DNA of 20,523 nucleotides from the NCBI GenBank assembly GCA_030037035.1, contig JASHSA010000121.1, positions 1 to 20,523 on the forward strand, given 5' to 3'. A program made the position numbers and the translations under genes. This stretch comes from Thermoplasmata archaeon (GTDB lineage Archaea > Thermoplasmatota > Thermoplasmata > Lutacidiplasmatales > UBA184). Positions 13,403 to 19,705 of the stretch are shown in pieces (the first letter of the stretch is position 1; the number at the start of each line of letters is the position of its first letter). The notes under the pieces were generated by a model. The model was not told where the DNA came from and searched no databases. It was given only the letters and a program-made list of their open reading frames with translations.

Positions 13403-14527
13403 GTGCCGGGGGAGGTTCAACGGGGTCTGCAGGACGTCGTCGCCCTAGAGTCGCGGATCTGCTTCATCGACGGCCAGCAGGGCCGCCTGATCTACCGCGG
13501 CTACGACATCCGGGAGCTCGCCGAGCGCTCGACGTTCGAGGAGGTCGCCTACCTGCTCTGGTACGGCCGGCTCCCGACCACGAGCCAGCTCGGCGAACTG
13601 CAGCAGCGGCTCGCGTCGCTGCGGACGATCCCGCCCGAGCTCGCGCGGCAGCTGGACGCGCTGCCGGCGAGCGCCGAACCGATGGACGTGCTGAGGACGG
13701 CGGTGAGCGCGCTCGCGGTCTTCGAGCCGGGAGAGACGAGCGCCGGCCCGAGCTCGATCGGCGGCGCGCAGCGGCTGACGGCGGCGCTCCCGACGGTCCT
13801 CGGGGCGTTCCACCGCCGACGCTCCAACCGGCCCCTGCTCCGGGACCGTCCGGAGCTCTCGCACGCCGCCTACCTGATCTACGCGTTGCTCGACCGGGAG
13901 CCGACGGAGCTCGAGGCGCGCGCCGTCGACGTCGCGTTGATCCTGCACGCCGACCACGAGCTGAACGCGTCGACGTTCGCGGCGCGCATCACCGCCTCGA
14001 CGCTGAGCGACCTCTACAGCGCGGTGACGAGCGCCGTGGGCACGCTCAAGGGGCCGCTGCACGGCGGCGCGAACGAGCGGGTGATGGAGATGCTCGACGA
14101 GATCGGCTCGCTCGACCGTGTCGAGGAGGTCGTCAAGGCGAAGCTCGCGCGCCACGAGCGGATCATGGGGTTCGGTCACCGCGTCTACAAGGTCGAGGAT
14201 CCCCGCGCGACGATCCTGCGCGCCTGGTCGAGGCGGCTCGGCGAGGCGAAGGGGGACCTGCGCTACTGTCGCCTGCTCGAGAAGGTCGTCGAGGTCGTCC
14301 ACCGCGAAAAGGGGCTCTACCCGAACCTCGACCTCTATTCCGGTTCGGTCTACTCGCTCCTCGGCGTCCCCCACGACCTGTTCACGCCGGTCTTCGCGGC
14401 GAGCCGGGTCGTCGGCTGGACGGCGCACGTCCTCGAGGAGTACGACGACCTCCGCCTGATCCGCCCGACGGCCGCCTACGTCGGGCCGACCGACCTCGCC
14501 TACGTGCCGATCGCGTCGCGGACGTAG
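13403..14527 (+). CDS. Citrate synthase (or 2-methylcitrate synthase)
   Basis: Condenses acetyl-CoA with oxaloacetate as the entry step of the TCA cycle; some family members use propionyl-CoA. It has 374 residues, the short archaeal/Gram-positive type. Seen: ESRICFIDGQQGRLIYRGYD at 16-35, HADHELNAST at 182-191 with His185, KGPLHGGANE at 216-225 with catalytic His220, GFGHRVYK at 256-263 with His259, and YPNLDLYSG at 306-314 with catalytic Asp310. All catalytic residues are intact. The GTG start at 13403 is preceded by AAGGAG 11 nt upstream. The last 146 bp overlap the extended reading frame of the convergent mptD. Sequence alone does not separate citrate from methylcitrate activity. Confidence 0.95.
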   Translation: MPGEVQRGLQDVVALESRICFIDGQQGRLIYRGYDIRELAERSTFEEVAYLLWYGRLPTTSQLGELQQRLASLRTIPPELARQLDALPASAEPMDVLRTAVSALAVFEPGETSAGPSSIGGAQRLTAALPTVLGAFHRRRSNRPLLRDRPELSHAAYLIYALLDREPTELEARAVDVALILHADHELNASTFAARITASTLSDLYSAVTSAVGTLKGPLHGGANERVMEMLDEIGSLDRVEEVVKAKLARHERIMGFGHRVYKVEDPRATILRAWSRRLGEAKGDLRYCRLLEKVVEVVHREKGLYPNLDLYSGSVYSLLGVPHDLFTPVFAASRVVGWTAHVLEEYDDLRLIRPTAAYVGPTDLAYVPIASRT

Positions 14528-14900
14528 CGTCGGTCGACTCGACCCACATCAGCGGGTAGCGGATCTCGGGCCGGTGGGCGAGACGCGCTCGCACCGTGAC
14601 CGGACCGTCGGCGAGTCGGAGCCGAACGTCGAGCATCTCCGCCGTCAGGTACCGGTACGCGTAGCGGCCGCGACCGAGGGGTCCCCCTCGCGCCGGGGCG
14701 ATGCGCACTCGGGCCCCGCGGACGAACGGCTGGAGCCGGACCGCACGCTCGATCGTCCGCGCGAGCCCGCCCGCCGTCCTCCCCGTCAGCGGGATCCCGA
14801 GGTACTGGTGGAAGAGCCCGCCGAGCTTGATGCCGGCCTCGAAGAGGAGCCGCTCGCGCGGGGAGAGCGTGGCGGCCCGCGGCGGGCGAGGTCGTCCCAT
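14382..14900 (-). CDS. mptD: Archaeal dihydroneopterin aldolase (MptD family) with run-on C-terminus
   Basis: MptD cleaves 7,8-dihydroneopterin to 6-hydroxymethyl-dihydropterin, a precursor of folate and methanopterin. The core is residues 1-121: SPRERLLFEAGIKLGGLFHQ with Glu21 and His31, GIPLTGRTAGGLARTIERAV, LQPFV with Gln57, YRYLTAEMLDVRLRLADG, and the end IRYPLMWVE with Tyr115. These are the conserved acid, His, Gln and Tyr of the family. The family normally stops there; here there is no stop and the frame runs 51 more Arg/Ser/Gly-rich residues, all but a few antisense to the end of citrate synthase. ATG 14900 lies 3 nt after pssA with GGAGGC 6 nt upstream. It is the last gene of the lipid operon. 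Confidence 0.85.
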   Translation of the reverse strand: MGRPRPPRAATLSPRERLLFEAGIKLGGLFHQYLGIPLTGRTAGGLARTIERAVRLQPFVRGARVRIAPARGGPLGRGRYAYRYLTAEMLDVRLRLADGPVTVRARLAHRPEIRYPLMWVESTDATSATRSARRRGRSARRRRPSGGSGGGRRTPRGRAPSSRRPGSPRRPA

Positions 14901-14903
14901 CGC

Positions 14904-15653
14904 CTAGCCTCCCCGGGGGTCGGACGCGGGCACGGTGAACGGGCCGTAGACGTAGTAGAGCGCGACCCCGACGAGCATGCCGTAGGCGGCGAGCTCGGCC
15001 GTCCAGGCGAGCACGCTATCGTGGGCCGGCCGGAACTGCAGCGGCACCAGCGCCGCCGCGGCGAGCCCGGCGGTCACCGTCGACGGGAGCCGCATCGGCG
15101 AACCACGACGGACCTTCGGGTAGCGGACCGGCGCGAGCATCATGACGGCGATCACCACGCCGCCGACCAGCGTCCCGATCGGCTCGACGGTGGCGTAGCC
15201 CGGGAGGTCGTGGAAGAGCAGGAGGACGATCACCGCGAGCGCGCTCTCGGGCGTCGGGACCCCGCGGAAGTACGGCAGCTCATAGGCGCGCGCGGTGAAG
15301 TAGACGAGCCGGGCGATCGCCGCGGCGAGGTAACCGGCGGCGACGATCGTCAGCCCGAGCTCGTACGGCGCCCAGACGCCCGCGTCCGCGGTATGGACGG
15401 CGAGCATCACGGCCGGGGCGACGCCGAACGAGACCGCGTCGGCGACCGAGTCGGCGACGCGTCCGAACCGGCTCGAGGGCAGGGGACTGCGCCGGGAGAG
15501 GAGCCCGTCCAGGCCGTCGAAGCCGATCGCCATCGCGACCAGGAGCATCGCCCAGAGCTTGTTGCCCGCGAGCGTGTAGAGGACGGCGCCGACCCCGAGG
15601 AGGCCGTTGGCGAGCGTCGAAAGGTTCGCGCCGACGCGGAAGCGGTCGGTCAC
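14904..15653 (-). CDS. pssA: CDP-alcohol phosphatidyltransferase, probable archaetidylserine synthase
   Basis: Membrane enzyme expected to swap CMP of CDP-archaeol for L-serine. It has 249 residues with about seven or eight hydrophobic helices. The family motif is at 46-72: Asp46, Asp49-Gly50, Arg54, Gly64, Asp68 and Asp72, i.e. D-x2-D-G-x2-S-R-x9-G-x3-D-x3-D. The motif's usual Ala before Arg is Ser53 here, a mild change; all metal-binding Asp residues are present. Other serine-synthase-like features are the SVADAVSFGVAPAVM and RGVPTPESALAVIV segments. GTG 15653 overlaps the decarboxylase stop by 4 nt. Pairing with a decarboxylase indicates serine rather than inositol or glycerol as acceptor. 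Confidence 0.9.
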   Translation of the reverse strand: MTDRFRVGANLSTLANGLLGVGAVLYTLAGNKLWAMLLVAMAIGFDGLDGLLSRRSPLPSSRFGRVADSVADAVSFGVAPAVMLAVHTADAGVWAPYELGLTIVAAGYLAAAIARLVYFTARAYELPYFRGVPTPESALAVIVLLLFHDLPGYATVEPIGTLVGGVVIAVMMLAPVRYPKVRRGSPMRLPSTVTAGLAAAALVPLQFRPAHDSVLAWTAELAAYGMLVGVALYYVYGPFTVPASDPRGG

Positions 15654-16276
15654 GGCAGGATCCTCGCGATCGTCGAGGAGCCGGCGCGCACGCGCTCGCC
15701 GACGCGGACGGTCGGGACGGTCCGTGCCGCCGGCAGGAGGACGTCGACCCGCGAGCCGAGGACGATCATCCCGAACCGTTCCCCCTTGCGCAGGGTCGCC
15801 CCGGGCCGGACGAACGAGACGAGCCGGCGCGCGACCACGCCGACGATCTGGACGACCTCCACCGCCCCGACCTCCGTCCGAAGACGGTAGCTGCGTCGGA
15901 GGTTCTGCTCCGCGTCCTCTCGGAACGCCGGCCGGAATCCGTGGCCCGAGCTCTCGACCTGCTCGACGGTGCCGGCCAGCGGCAGCCGGTTGACGTGGAC
16001 GTTCAGGGGCCCGAGGAACACCGAGACGTTCCACCGGTCGCCGCGCCGTTCGACCGCCCGGACCGTGCCGTCGGCCGCGGAGACGACCCCCTCGCCGGCG
16101 GGCCGCTCGGGGTCACGGAAGAAGACGATCAAAAAGGCGACGACGCCGGCGAGCGCGAAGCCGACCGCGAGCGCCGCGAGTTCGAGGGGCCCCCGCGCGA
16201 GGAGCGCGACGACCTCGGCCGCCGCGACCGCCAGGGCGACGGGCGCGATGCGGCGACCCGCCCCGGGGGCGAGCAC
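15650..16276 (-). CDS. asd: Archaetidylserine decarboxylase proenzyme (phosphatidylserine decarboxylase family)
   Basis: Converts the serine head group to ethanolamine using a self-made pyruvoyl cofactor. It has 208 residues, the short form. Seen: hydrophobic segments within 10-52, FFRDPERPAGEGVVSAADGTV at about 52-72, FLGPLNVHVNRLPLAG at 87-102, HGFRPAFREDAEQNLR at 112-127, and the self-cleavage site GMIVLGSRVDVLLP, where Gly174-Ser175 would be cut and Ser175 becomes pyruvoyl. GTG start at 16276, 3 nt after rps10; its stop overlaps pssA. Together with pssA it gives a complete route to archaetidylethanolamine, if the substrate is archaeal as expected. Confidence 0.92.
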   Translation of the reverse strand: MLAPGAGRRIAPVALAVAAAEVVALLARGPLELAALAVGFALAGVVAFLIVFFRDPERPAGEGVVSAADGTVRAVERRGDRWNVSVFLGPLNVHVNRLPLAGTVEQVESSGHGFRPAFREDAEQNLRRSYRLRTEVGAVEVVQIVGVVARRLVSFVRPGATLRKGERFGMIVLGSRVDVLLPAARTVPTVRVGERVRAGSSTIARILP

Positions 16277-16279
16277 GCC

Positions 16280-16591
16280 CTAGCCCGTCAGGACGATCTC
16301 GATGTTGACGCCGTCCGGGACCTGGATCCGCATCACCTGGCGCAGCGCCCGCTCGTCGGCGTCGAGGTCGATCAGGCGCTTGTGGATCCGCATCTCCCAG
16401 TGGTCGATCGTGCTCGTGCCGCCGCCGTCCGGACCCTTGCGGACCGGCACGCGCAGCTTCTTGGTCGGGAGCGGGATCGGCCCGGCGATCGCGACGCCGG
16501 TCTTCTGGGAGATCTCGCGGATCTGCCGGCAGATCGAGTCGACCTTGCGCGAGTCGGTCCCGCTGAGCGCGATCCGCGCCTTCTGCGGCAT
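16280..16591 (-). CDS. rps10: 30S ribosomal protein S10
   Basis: Small-subunit head protein, 103 residues, normal archaeal length. Conserved segments are KARIALSGTDSRKVDSICRQ, the loop GPIPLPTKKLRVPVRKGPDG, then STIDHWEMRIHKRLIDLDAD and the C-terminal VPDGVNIEIVL. ATG at 16591. It follows EF-1alpha by 45 nt, the standard archaeal order, and is followed after 3 nt by the decarboxylase gene, so translation coupling to the lipid genes is likely. Confidence 0.98.
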   Translation of the reverse strand: MPQKARIALSGTDSRKVDSICRQIREISQKTGVAIAGPIPLPTKKLRVPVRKGPDGGGTSTIDHWEMRIHKRLIDLDADERALRQVMRIQVPDGVNIEIVLTG

Positions 16592-16636
16592 CGAGCGCCC
16601 GTCCCCCTCCGCCGCGCCTCAGGACCCGTCCGGTCC

Positions 16637-17917
16637 TTACGCGGCGCGCTTCTTGACGTCGACGACGACGCCGGCGGCGACCGTCTGGCCCATGTCCCGG
16701 ACCGCGAAGCGGCCGAGCTGGGGGAACTCCTTGTACTTCTCGAGCACGAGCGGGCGCTTCGGCGTGATCTTCACGACCGCCGCGTCCCCGGTCTTGAGGG
16801 TCTGAGGGTTCTCCTCGGCGACCTGCCCGGTCTTCGGGTCGAGCCGCTTCTGCAGCTCGGTGAACTCGCAGGCGACCTGGGCCGTGTGGCAGTGGAAGAC
16901 CGGCGTGTAGCCGACCGTGATCACGCTCGGGTGGTTGAGGACCTGGACGTTCGCGACGAAGCTCTCGACGACCGTCGGGGGCGCCGACGCCGGCCCGGCG
17001 ACGTCGCCGCGACGGATGTCGTTCTTGTCGATCCCGCGGATGTTGAAGCCGATGTTGTCGCCGGGGATCGCCTCCTGCACCGCCTCGTGGTGCATCTCGA
17101 TCGTCTTCACCTCGCCGGACTTGCCGCTCGGCATGAACGTGATCTTGTCGCCGATCTTCAGCTTCCCGGTCTCGACCCGCCCGACCGGCACCGTGCCGAT
17201 CCCCGTGATCGTGTAGACGTCCTGGACCGGCAGGCGGAGCGCCTTGTCGGTCGGCTTCTCGGGGATCTTGAGCGCGTCCAGCGCGGCCAGGAGGGTCGGG
17301 CCCTTGAACCACGCCATGTTCGGGCTCGGCTTGTTGATGTTGTCGTCCTTGAACGCCGAGATCGGGACGAACGTCACCTGCTGGTCGACCTTGTAGCCGA
17401 CGTTCTTCAGCAGCTTGGTGAGCTCCTCCTTGAGCTCCTCGTACTTCTTCTCGGAGTAGGCGACCTCCTGGCGGTCCATCTTGTTGATCGCGCAGATCAG
17501 CTGCGTGACCCCGAGCGTCCGCGAGAGGAAGATGTGCTCGCGCGTCTGCTCCTGGATCCCCTCCGCGGCGGAACAGACGAGCACGGCCGCGTCGGCCTGG
17601 CTCGTCCCCGTGATCATGTTCTTGACGAAGTCCCGGTGGCCGGGCGCGTCGATGATGGTGAAGTAGTACTTCTGGGTGTCAAAGCGGCGGTGCGCGATGT
17701 CGATCGTGACGCCGCGCTCGCGCTCCTCCTTGAGCTGGTCCATCACCCAGGCGAACTCGAACGTCGCCTTGCCCTTCGCCTCGGCCTCGGCGCGGAACTT
17801 GTCAATCTCCTCCTGGCGGATGTACCCCGTGTCGAGGAGCAGCCGGCCGACCGTCGTGGACTTGCCGTGGTCGACGTGGCCGATGAAGACGATGTTGAGG
17901 TGGGGCTTCTGCGCCAT
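16637..17917 (-). CDS. tuf: Translation elongation factor 1-alpha (EF-Tu homologue)
   Basis: GTPase that brings aminoacyl-tRNA to the ribosome. It has 426 residues, full length. Seen: G1 GHVDHGKST at 13-21, the switch-1 region ERERGVTIDIAHRRF, G3 DAPGHRDF, G4 NKMD, G5 SAF, and domains 2 and 3 with PVQDVYTITGIGTVPVGRVE and KTIEMHHEAVQEAIPGDNIG. The ATG at 17917 is preceded about 40 nt upstream by a good TATA box. It is the first gene of its run, divergent from mbf1, without fusA, rps7 or rps12 before it as in many archaea. It contains more Lys, Ile and Asn than its neighbours, as expected for a conserved, highly expressed protein. Confidence 0.98.
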   Translation of the reverse strand: MAQKPHLNIVFIGHVDHGKSTTVGRLLLDTGYIRQEEIDKFRAEAEAKGKATFEFAWVMDQLKEERERGVTIDIAHRRFDTQKYYFTIIDAPGHRDFVKNMITGTSQADAAVLVCSAAEGIQEQTREHIFLSRTLGVTQLICAINKMDRQEVAYSEKKYEELKEELTKLLKNVGYKVDQQVTFVPISAFKDDNINKPSPNMAWFKGPTLLAALDALKIPEKPTDKALRLPVQDVYTITGIGTVPVGRVETGKLKIGDKITFMPSGKSGEVKTIEMHHEAVQEAIPGDNIGFNIRGIDKNDIRRGDVAGPASAPPTVVESFVANVQVLNHPSVITVGYTPVFHCHTAQVACEFTELQKRLDPKTGQVAEENPQTLKTGDAAVVKITPKRPLVLEKYKEFPQLGRFAVRDMGQTVAAGVVVDVKKRAA

Positions 17918-17951
17918 CCTTGGGGGTCTCCGGGCGCGGCCAAAAGGTTCC

Positions 17952-17959
17952 CCTATAAG
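17952..17959 (-). promoter_or_regulatory. TATA box for EF-1alpha operon
   Basis: CTTATAGG on the minus strand, centred 39 nt upstream of the ATG. It is the best TATA match in the window and fits a highly expressed gene with a leader of about 13 nt. Confidence 0.65.
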
Positions 17960-18054
17960 AGAACTGTGACCAAAAACGCCGGCGAGGCGCGGCGGCCGGG
18001 CGGAACGGGCCAGCCTTCTTCTCGCTCCGGCGGCCGCTTGCCGACGGACCCGAC

Positions 18055-18063
18055 GGTATCAAG
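18055..18063 (+). promoter_or_regulatory. TATA-like box for mbf1
   Basis: GGTATCAAG in a GC-rich spacer. With the usual 26-nt spacing transcription would begin near 18083, just after the 16-bp palindrome at 18067-18082, leaving a leader of about 40 nt before the ATG. Confidence 0.35.
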
Positions 18064-18066
18064 AGG

Positions 18067-18082
18067 GCCGAGGGCCCTCGGC
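18067..18082. promoter_or_regulatory. 16-bp perfect palindrome, possible operator
   Basis: GCCGAGGGCCCTCGGC reads the same on both strands. It lies between the TATA-like site and the predicted transcription start of mbf1, where bound protein would block initiation, and about 130 nt from the EF-1alpha start on the other side. No regulator can be named. Confidence 0.4.
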
Positions 18083-18122
18083 GCTCACCGGGGGGCGCTC
18101 CGGCCCCCGACGGGAACCGACG

Positions 18123-18581
18123 ATGCTCTGCGAGATGTGCGGGAACGAGGTCGCTTCGACCAGCCGGGTCCGTATCGAGGGCTCCGTCCTCCAGGTCTGC
18201 CCGGAGTGCGCGCGCTTCGGGGCCGCGGTCGACCCTCCGCCGGCCCCTGCGCCGGCGGCGAGCGCCGCCGGGCCGGCGCGTCCCCGGTCGTTCTCCCCCA
18301 CGGTCGCCGGCCGGGGTCCTCGCCGGCTCGAGGAGCGGGACCTCTACACGGAGATCGGCGAGCTCGAGCTCGCCGACGACTGGGGCCAGCGTGTGCGTCG
18401 CGCCCGCGAGTCGCTGGCGTGGACCCCGGAGGAGCTGGCGAAGCGCCTCAACGAGAAGAAGTCGGTCGTACTGAAGATCGAGACCGGCGACATCCATCCG
18501 CCGGACTCGCTGGTGCGCAAGCTCGAGCACCTGCTCAAGGTCCGCCTGCGGGCCGAGCCGGAGGCCGGGCCGAGCGCCTGA
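18123..18581 (+). CDS. mbf1: Multiprotein bridging factor 1-type transcription factor (zinc ribbon plus HTH)
   Basis: Archaeal aMBF1 family, linked to transcription and to the small ribosomal subunit in stress. It has 152 residues. Seen: an N-terminal zinc ribbon with Cys3, Cys6, Cys26 and Cys29 (LCEMCGNEV and VCPECARFG), a Pro/Ala-rich linker at about 37-68, then a Cro-type helix-turn-helix at 87-142 (DDWGQRVRRARESLAWTPEE, then LAKRLNEKKSVVLKIETGDI). The order and length match archaeal MBF1. It is divergent from EF-1alpha and convergent with argF, with 15 nt between stops. A palindrome in its promoter region suggests it is regulated. Confidence 0.93.
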   Translation: MLCEMCGNEVASTSRVRIEGSVLQVCPECARFGAAVDPPPAPAPAASAAGPARPRSFSPTVAGRGPRRLEERDLYTEIGELELADDWGQRVRRARESLAWTPEELAKRLNEKKSVVLKIETGDIHPPDSLVRKLEHLLKVRLRAEPEAGPSA

Positions 18582-18596
18582 GCTCGCGCCGACGCC

Positions 18597-19601
18597 CTAC
18601 CGACGTCGGCGGGGCCGCGTCCGGCGATGCCGGCGCTGGCGGGGGCCCCGCTCCCGCTCCGGCGCGGAGAGCAGGAGTCGCTCGAGGATCGCCTTGGCGG
18701 CGTGCAGCCGGTTCTCCGCCTGGTCCCACGCCGCCGAGCGGGGTCCGTCCAGGACGTCGTCCGTGATCTCCTGGCCGCGGTGCGCCGGCAGGTCGTGCAG
18801 GACGAACGCGTCGCGCGCCGCCATCCCGAGGAGCTTCGCGTTCACCTGGTAGCCGGCGAACGCCCGCTCCCGCGGCGCTCTCTCCGCCTCGTCGCCCATC
18901 GAGACCCAGACGTCGGTGTAGAGCGCGTCCGCCCCCCGCGCCGCCTGTTCCGGCGAGCTCGACAGCTGGAACTCGGCGCCGGTGCGGTCGGCGAGGAGGC
19001 GCGCCGCCTGGACGACCTCGCCGCGCGGGCGGTACGCCTCGGGCGTCGCGGCGGAGAGGTCGAGGCCGACCGCGGCGCAGCCGAGAATCAGGGAGTGGAG
19101 GACGTTGTTCCCGTCGCCGATCCAGGCGAGGCGCCGGCCGTGGAAGCCGTCCGCCCAGCGCTCGCGCATCGTCAGCAGGTCCGCGACGATCTGGCAGGGA
19201 TGCTCGCGGTCGTCGAGCGCGTTGATGACGGGGACGGTCGCGTACCGAGCGAGCTCGACGACGCTCTCGTGGCGGAACGCGCGGTAGGCGATCGCGTCGA
19301 CGTAGCGGGAGAGGACGCGCGCGACGTCCCCGATCGACTCCCGCTGACCGATCTGGACGTCCGACGGCGAGAGATAGATCGCGTGCCCCCCGAGGTCGTG
19401 GATCGCCACCTCGAACGACGTGCGGGTCCGCGCCGACGGCTTCTCGAAGATCAGGGCGAGGTTCTTGCCCGGGAGCGTCGCTCGCGACTCGCCCTGCCGG
19501 CGCTCGGTCTTGAGCCGCGCGGCGTCCTCGAGCAGCGGGCCGAGCTCCTCGGCGAGGTCGGAGATCGACAGGAGGTCGGTAAGGGCCCGGTCCGGCGCCA
19601 T
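18597..19601 (-). CDS. argF: Ornithine carbamoyltransferase
   Basis: Makes citrulline from carbamoyl phosphate and ornithine in arginine synthesis. It has 334 residues; the last 20 or so are an Arg-rich tail beyond the family end (LHAAKAILERLL). Seen: carbamoyl-phosphate site EKPSARTRTSFE at 53-64 (usual STRTR is SARTR at 56-60), ESIGDVARVLSRYVDAI, HPCQ at 134-137, DVWVSMGDE with the ornithine-specific SMG loop at 234-236, and LHDLPAHRG at 268-276. The last is normally HCLP; Cys is replaced by Asp270 (codon GAC). The Cys contributes to ornithine binding in known enzymes, so substrate preference might differ. ATG at 19601 fits the alignment; a weak TATA-like GGTTTTCC lies 27 nt upstream. Confidence 0.92.
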   Translation of the reverse strand: MAPDRALTDLLSISDLAEELGPLLEDAARLKTERRQGESRATLPGKNLALIFEKPSARTRTSFEVAIHDLGGHAIYLSPSDVQIGQRESIGDVARVLSRYVDAIAYRAFRHESVVELARYATVPVINALDDREHPCQIVADLLTMRERWADGFHGRRLAWIGDGNNVLHSLILGCAAVGLDLSAATPEAYRPRGEVVQAARLLADRTGAEFQLSSSPEQAARGADALYTDVWVSMGDEAERAPRERAFAGYQVNAKLLGMAARDAFVLHDLPAHRGQEITDDVLDGPRSAAWDQAENRLHAAKAILERLLLSAPERERGPRQRRHRRTRPRRRR

Positions 19602-19624
19602 CGGGCCACGGTAGGAGCTCCGGC

Positions 19625-19632
19625 GGAAAACC
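19625..19632 (-). promoter_or_regulatory. Possible TATA-like site for argF
   Basis: GGTTTTCC on the minus strand, centred 27 nt from the argF ATG, would fit a leaderless transcript. It is a short AT run in a GC-rich spacer and an imperfect TATA match. Confidence 0.3.
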
Positions 19633-19663
19633 GTCGCCTCCGGCGGCGCAGCCCGCTGCGAAC

Positions 19664-19670
19664 GTTATAG
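19664..19670 (+). promoter_or_regulatory. TATA box for the thiolase gene
   Basis: GTTATAG, centred 39 nt upstream of the ATG at 19706. It closely resembles the EF-1alpha box in sequence and spacing. Confidence 0.55.
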
Positions 19671-19705
19671 AGGGGACCCTGCTCGCCCGCCGAGGTTCTT
19701 CGAAC

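Noticed and set aside
14528..14559. Idea that a +1 or +2 frameshift at the end of mptD restores a normal stop
   Set aside because: Neither alternative frame gives a stop directly after the conserved WVE; the nearest is about 12 codons on in one frame, so stop loss is simpler.
18055..18082. Palindrome as an intrinsic terminator
   Set aside because: It lies upstream of mbf1 between divergent genes with no T-run and no transcript expected to end there.
15941..18766. 941-codon plus-strand open frame opposite the EF-1alpha/rps10/asd genes
   Set aside because: It is antisense to several certain genes and has Asp/Arg/Leu-rich repetitive composition; a shadow frame.
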